Positions 13,672-13,957 of a stretch of 13,957 nt of DNA are shown here, in pieces. Under the pieces are notes generated by a model. The model was not told the origin of the DNA and did no database searches. It saw only the letters and a program-made list of their open reading frames with translations. Made by a program: the position numbers and the translations under genes. The stretch is from an uncultured Thalassolituus sp. (GTDB lineage: Bacteria; Pseudomonadota; Gammaproteobacteria; Pseudomonadales; Oceanobacteraceae), in NCBI GenBank assembly GCA_913054055.1, contig CAJXIT010000051.1, forward strand, positions 1 through 13,957. The letters are read 5' to 3'. Every line of letters starts with the position of its first letter. Position 1 is the first letter of the stretch.

Positions 13672-13957
13672 ATGTATCGCATCAATGTTTACGTTCCAGC
13701 CAGCCATTTAGAGCCCGTTAAGCAAGCCATGTTTGATGCCGGTGCAGGGCGTATTGGTCATTATGATCAGTGCTGCTGGCAATCAAAAGGCGAAGGGCAG
13801 TTTCGCCCCCTTAAAGGCAGTGATGCGTTTATTGGCCAGCAGGACAAGTTAGAAACCGTAGTGGAATATAAAGTGGAATTGGTATGTGATGATCAATGCA
13901 TAAACGCGGTGATGGCGGCCATGAAACAGGCCCATCCCCATGAAGAGCCCGCTTATG
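13672..13957 (+). CDS. YqfO-family protein (free-standing Nif3-insert, CutA/PII-like domain), 3' end missing
   Basis: The first 95 residues of a protein that should end about 10 residues beyond the window. The start MYRINVYVPASHLEPVKQAM, the segment GAGRIGHYDQCCWQ, the segment GQFRPLKGSDAFIG and the terminal HPHEEPAY match the small YqfO family. This is the same domain that is inserted in the middle of longer Nif3 proteins such as Bacillus YqfO, with a CutA/PII-like ferredoxin fold that forms trimers. Its biochemical role is unknown. ATG 13672 follows the YeiW-like stop by 13 bases, without a strong ribosome site, so coupling to the upstream gene is likely. The Nif3 core protein in this window (2838-3593) lacks the insert. 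Confidence 0.88.
   Translation, partial: MYRINVYVPASHLEPVKQAMFDAGAGRIGHYDQCCWQSKGEGQFRPLKGSDAFIGQQDKLETVVEYKVELVCDDQCINAVMAAMKQAHPHEEPAY

Overview
The window reads as chromosomal DNA from a marine-type gammaproteobacterium (Oceanospirillales/Pseudomonadales-like). This is inferred from protein resemblance and from the order hisD-hisC-algW/degS-nif3, which recalls the murA-hisG-hisD-hisC-algW neighbourhood of Pseudomonas. Base composition is moderate (mid-40s % GC by eye). I see no insertion sequence, integrase, tRNA, rRNA or CRISPR array.

Left part (1-3961): the 3' end of hisD, a 119-bp nested palindrome, an intrinsic terminator, then hisC. A convergent membrane-anchored HtrA protease (AlgW/DegS type) follows, then a divergent Nif3/YbgI-like metalloprotein and a convergent short CbiX/SirB-type chelatase.

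Centre (4147-10160): a three-gene operon for a complete MksF-MksE-MksB condensin (MukFEB/Wadjet JetABC-like), with its own upstream region. It would load and move DNA as an SMC-kleisin complex. No nuclease subunit (MksG/JetD) lies next to it, so it is better called a chromosome-organisation Mks condensin than a complete Wadjet plasmid-defence system.

Right part (10161-12929): a convergent intergenic region rich in hairpins, then a leftward pair made of an uncharacterised three-TM/coiled-coil protein and a YbiA-type NADAR N-glycosidase. Divergent from these is an uncharacterised two-TM protein with a large coiled-coil domain. This is the least explained part of the window.

End (12968-13957): a very strong terminator, then a tight rightward cluster of a small secreted protein, a YeiW/YkgJ-family cysteine-cluster protein and a free-standing YqfO (Nif3-insert/CutA-like) domain cut by the window edge. 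The window therefore holds both a Nif3 core protein and a separate homologue of the domain found inserted in longer Nif3 proteins.
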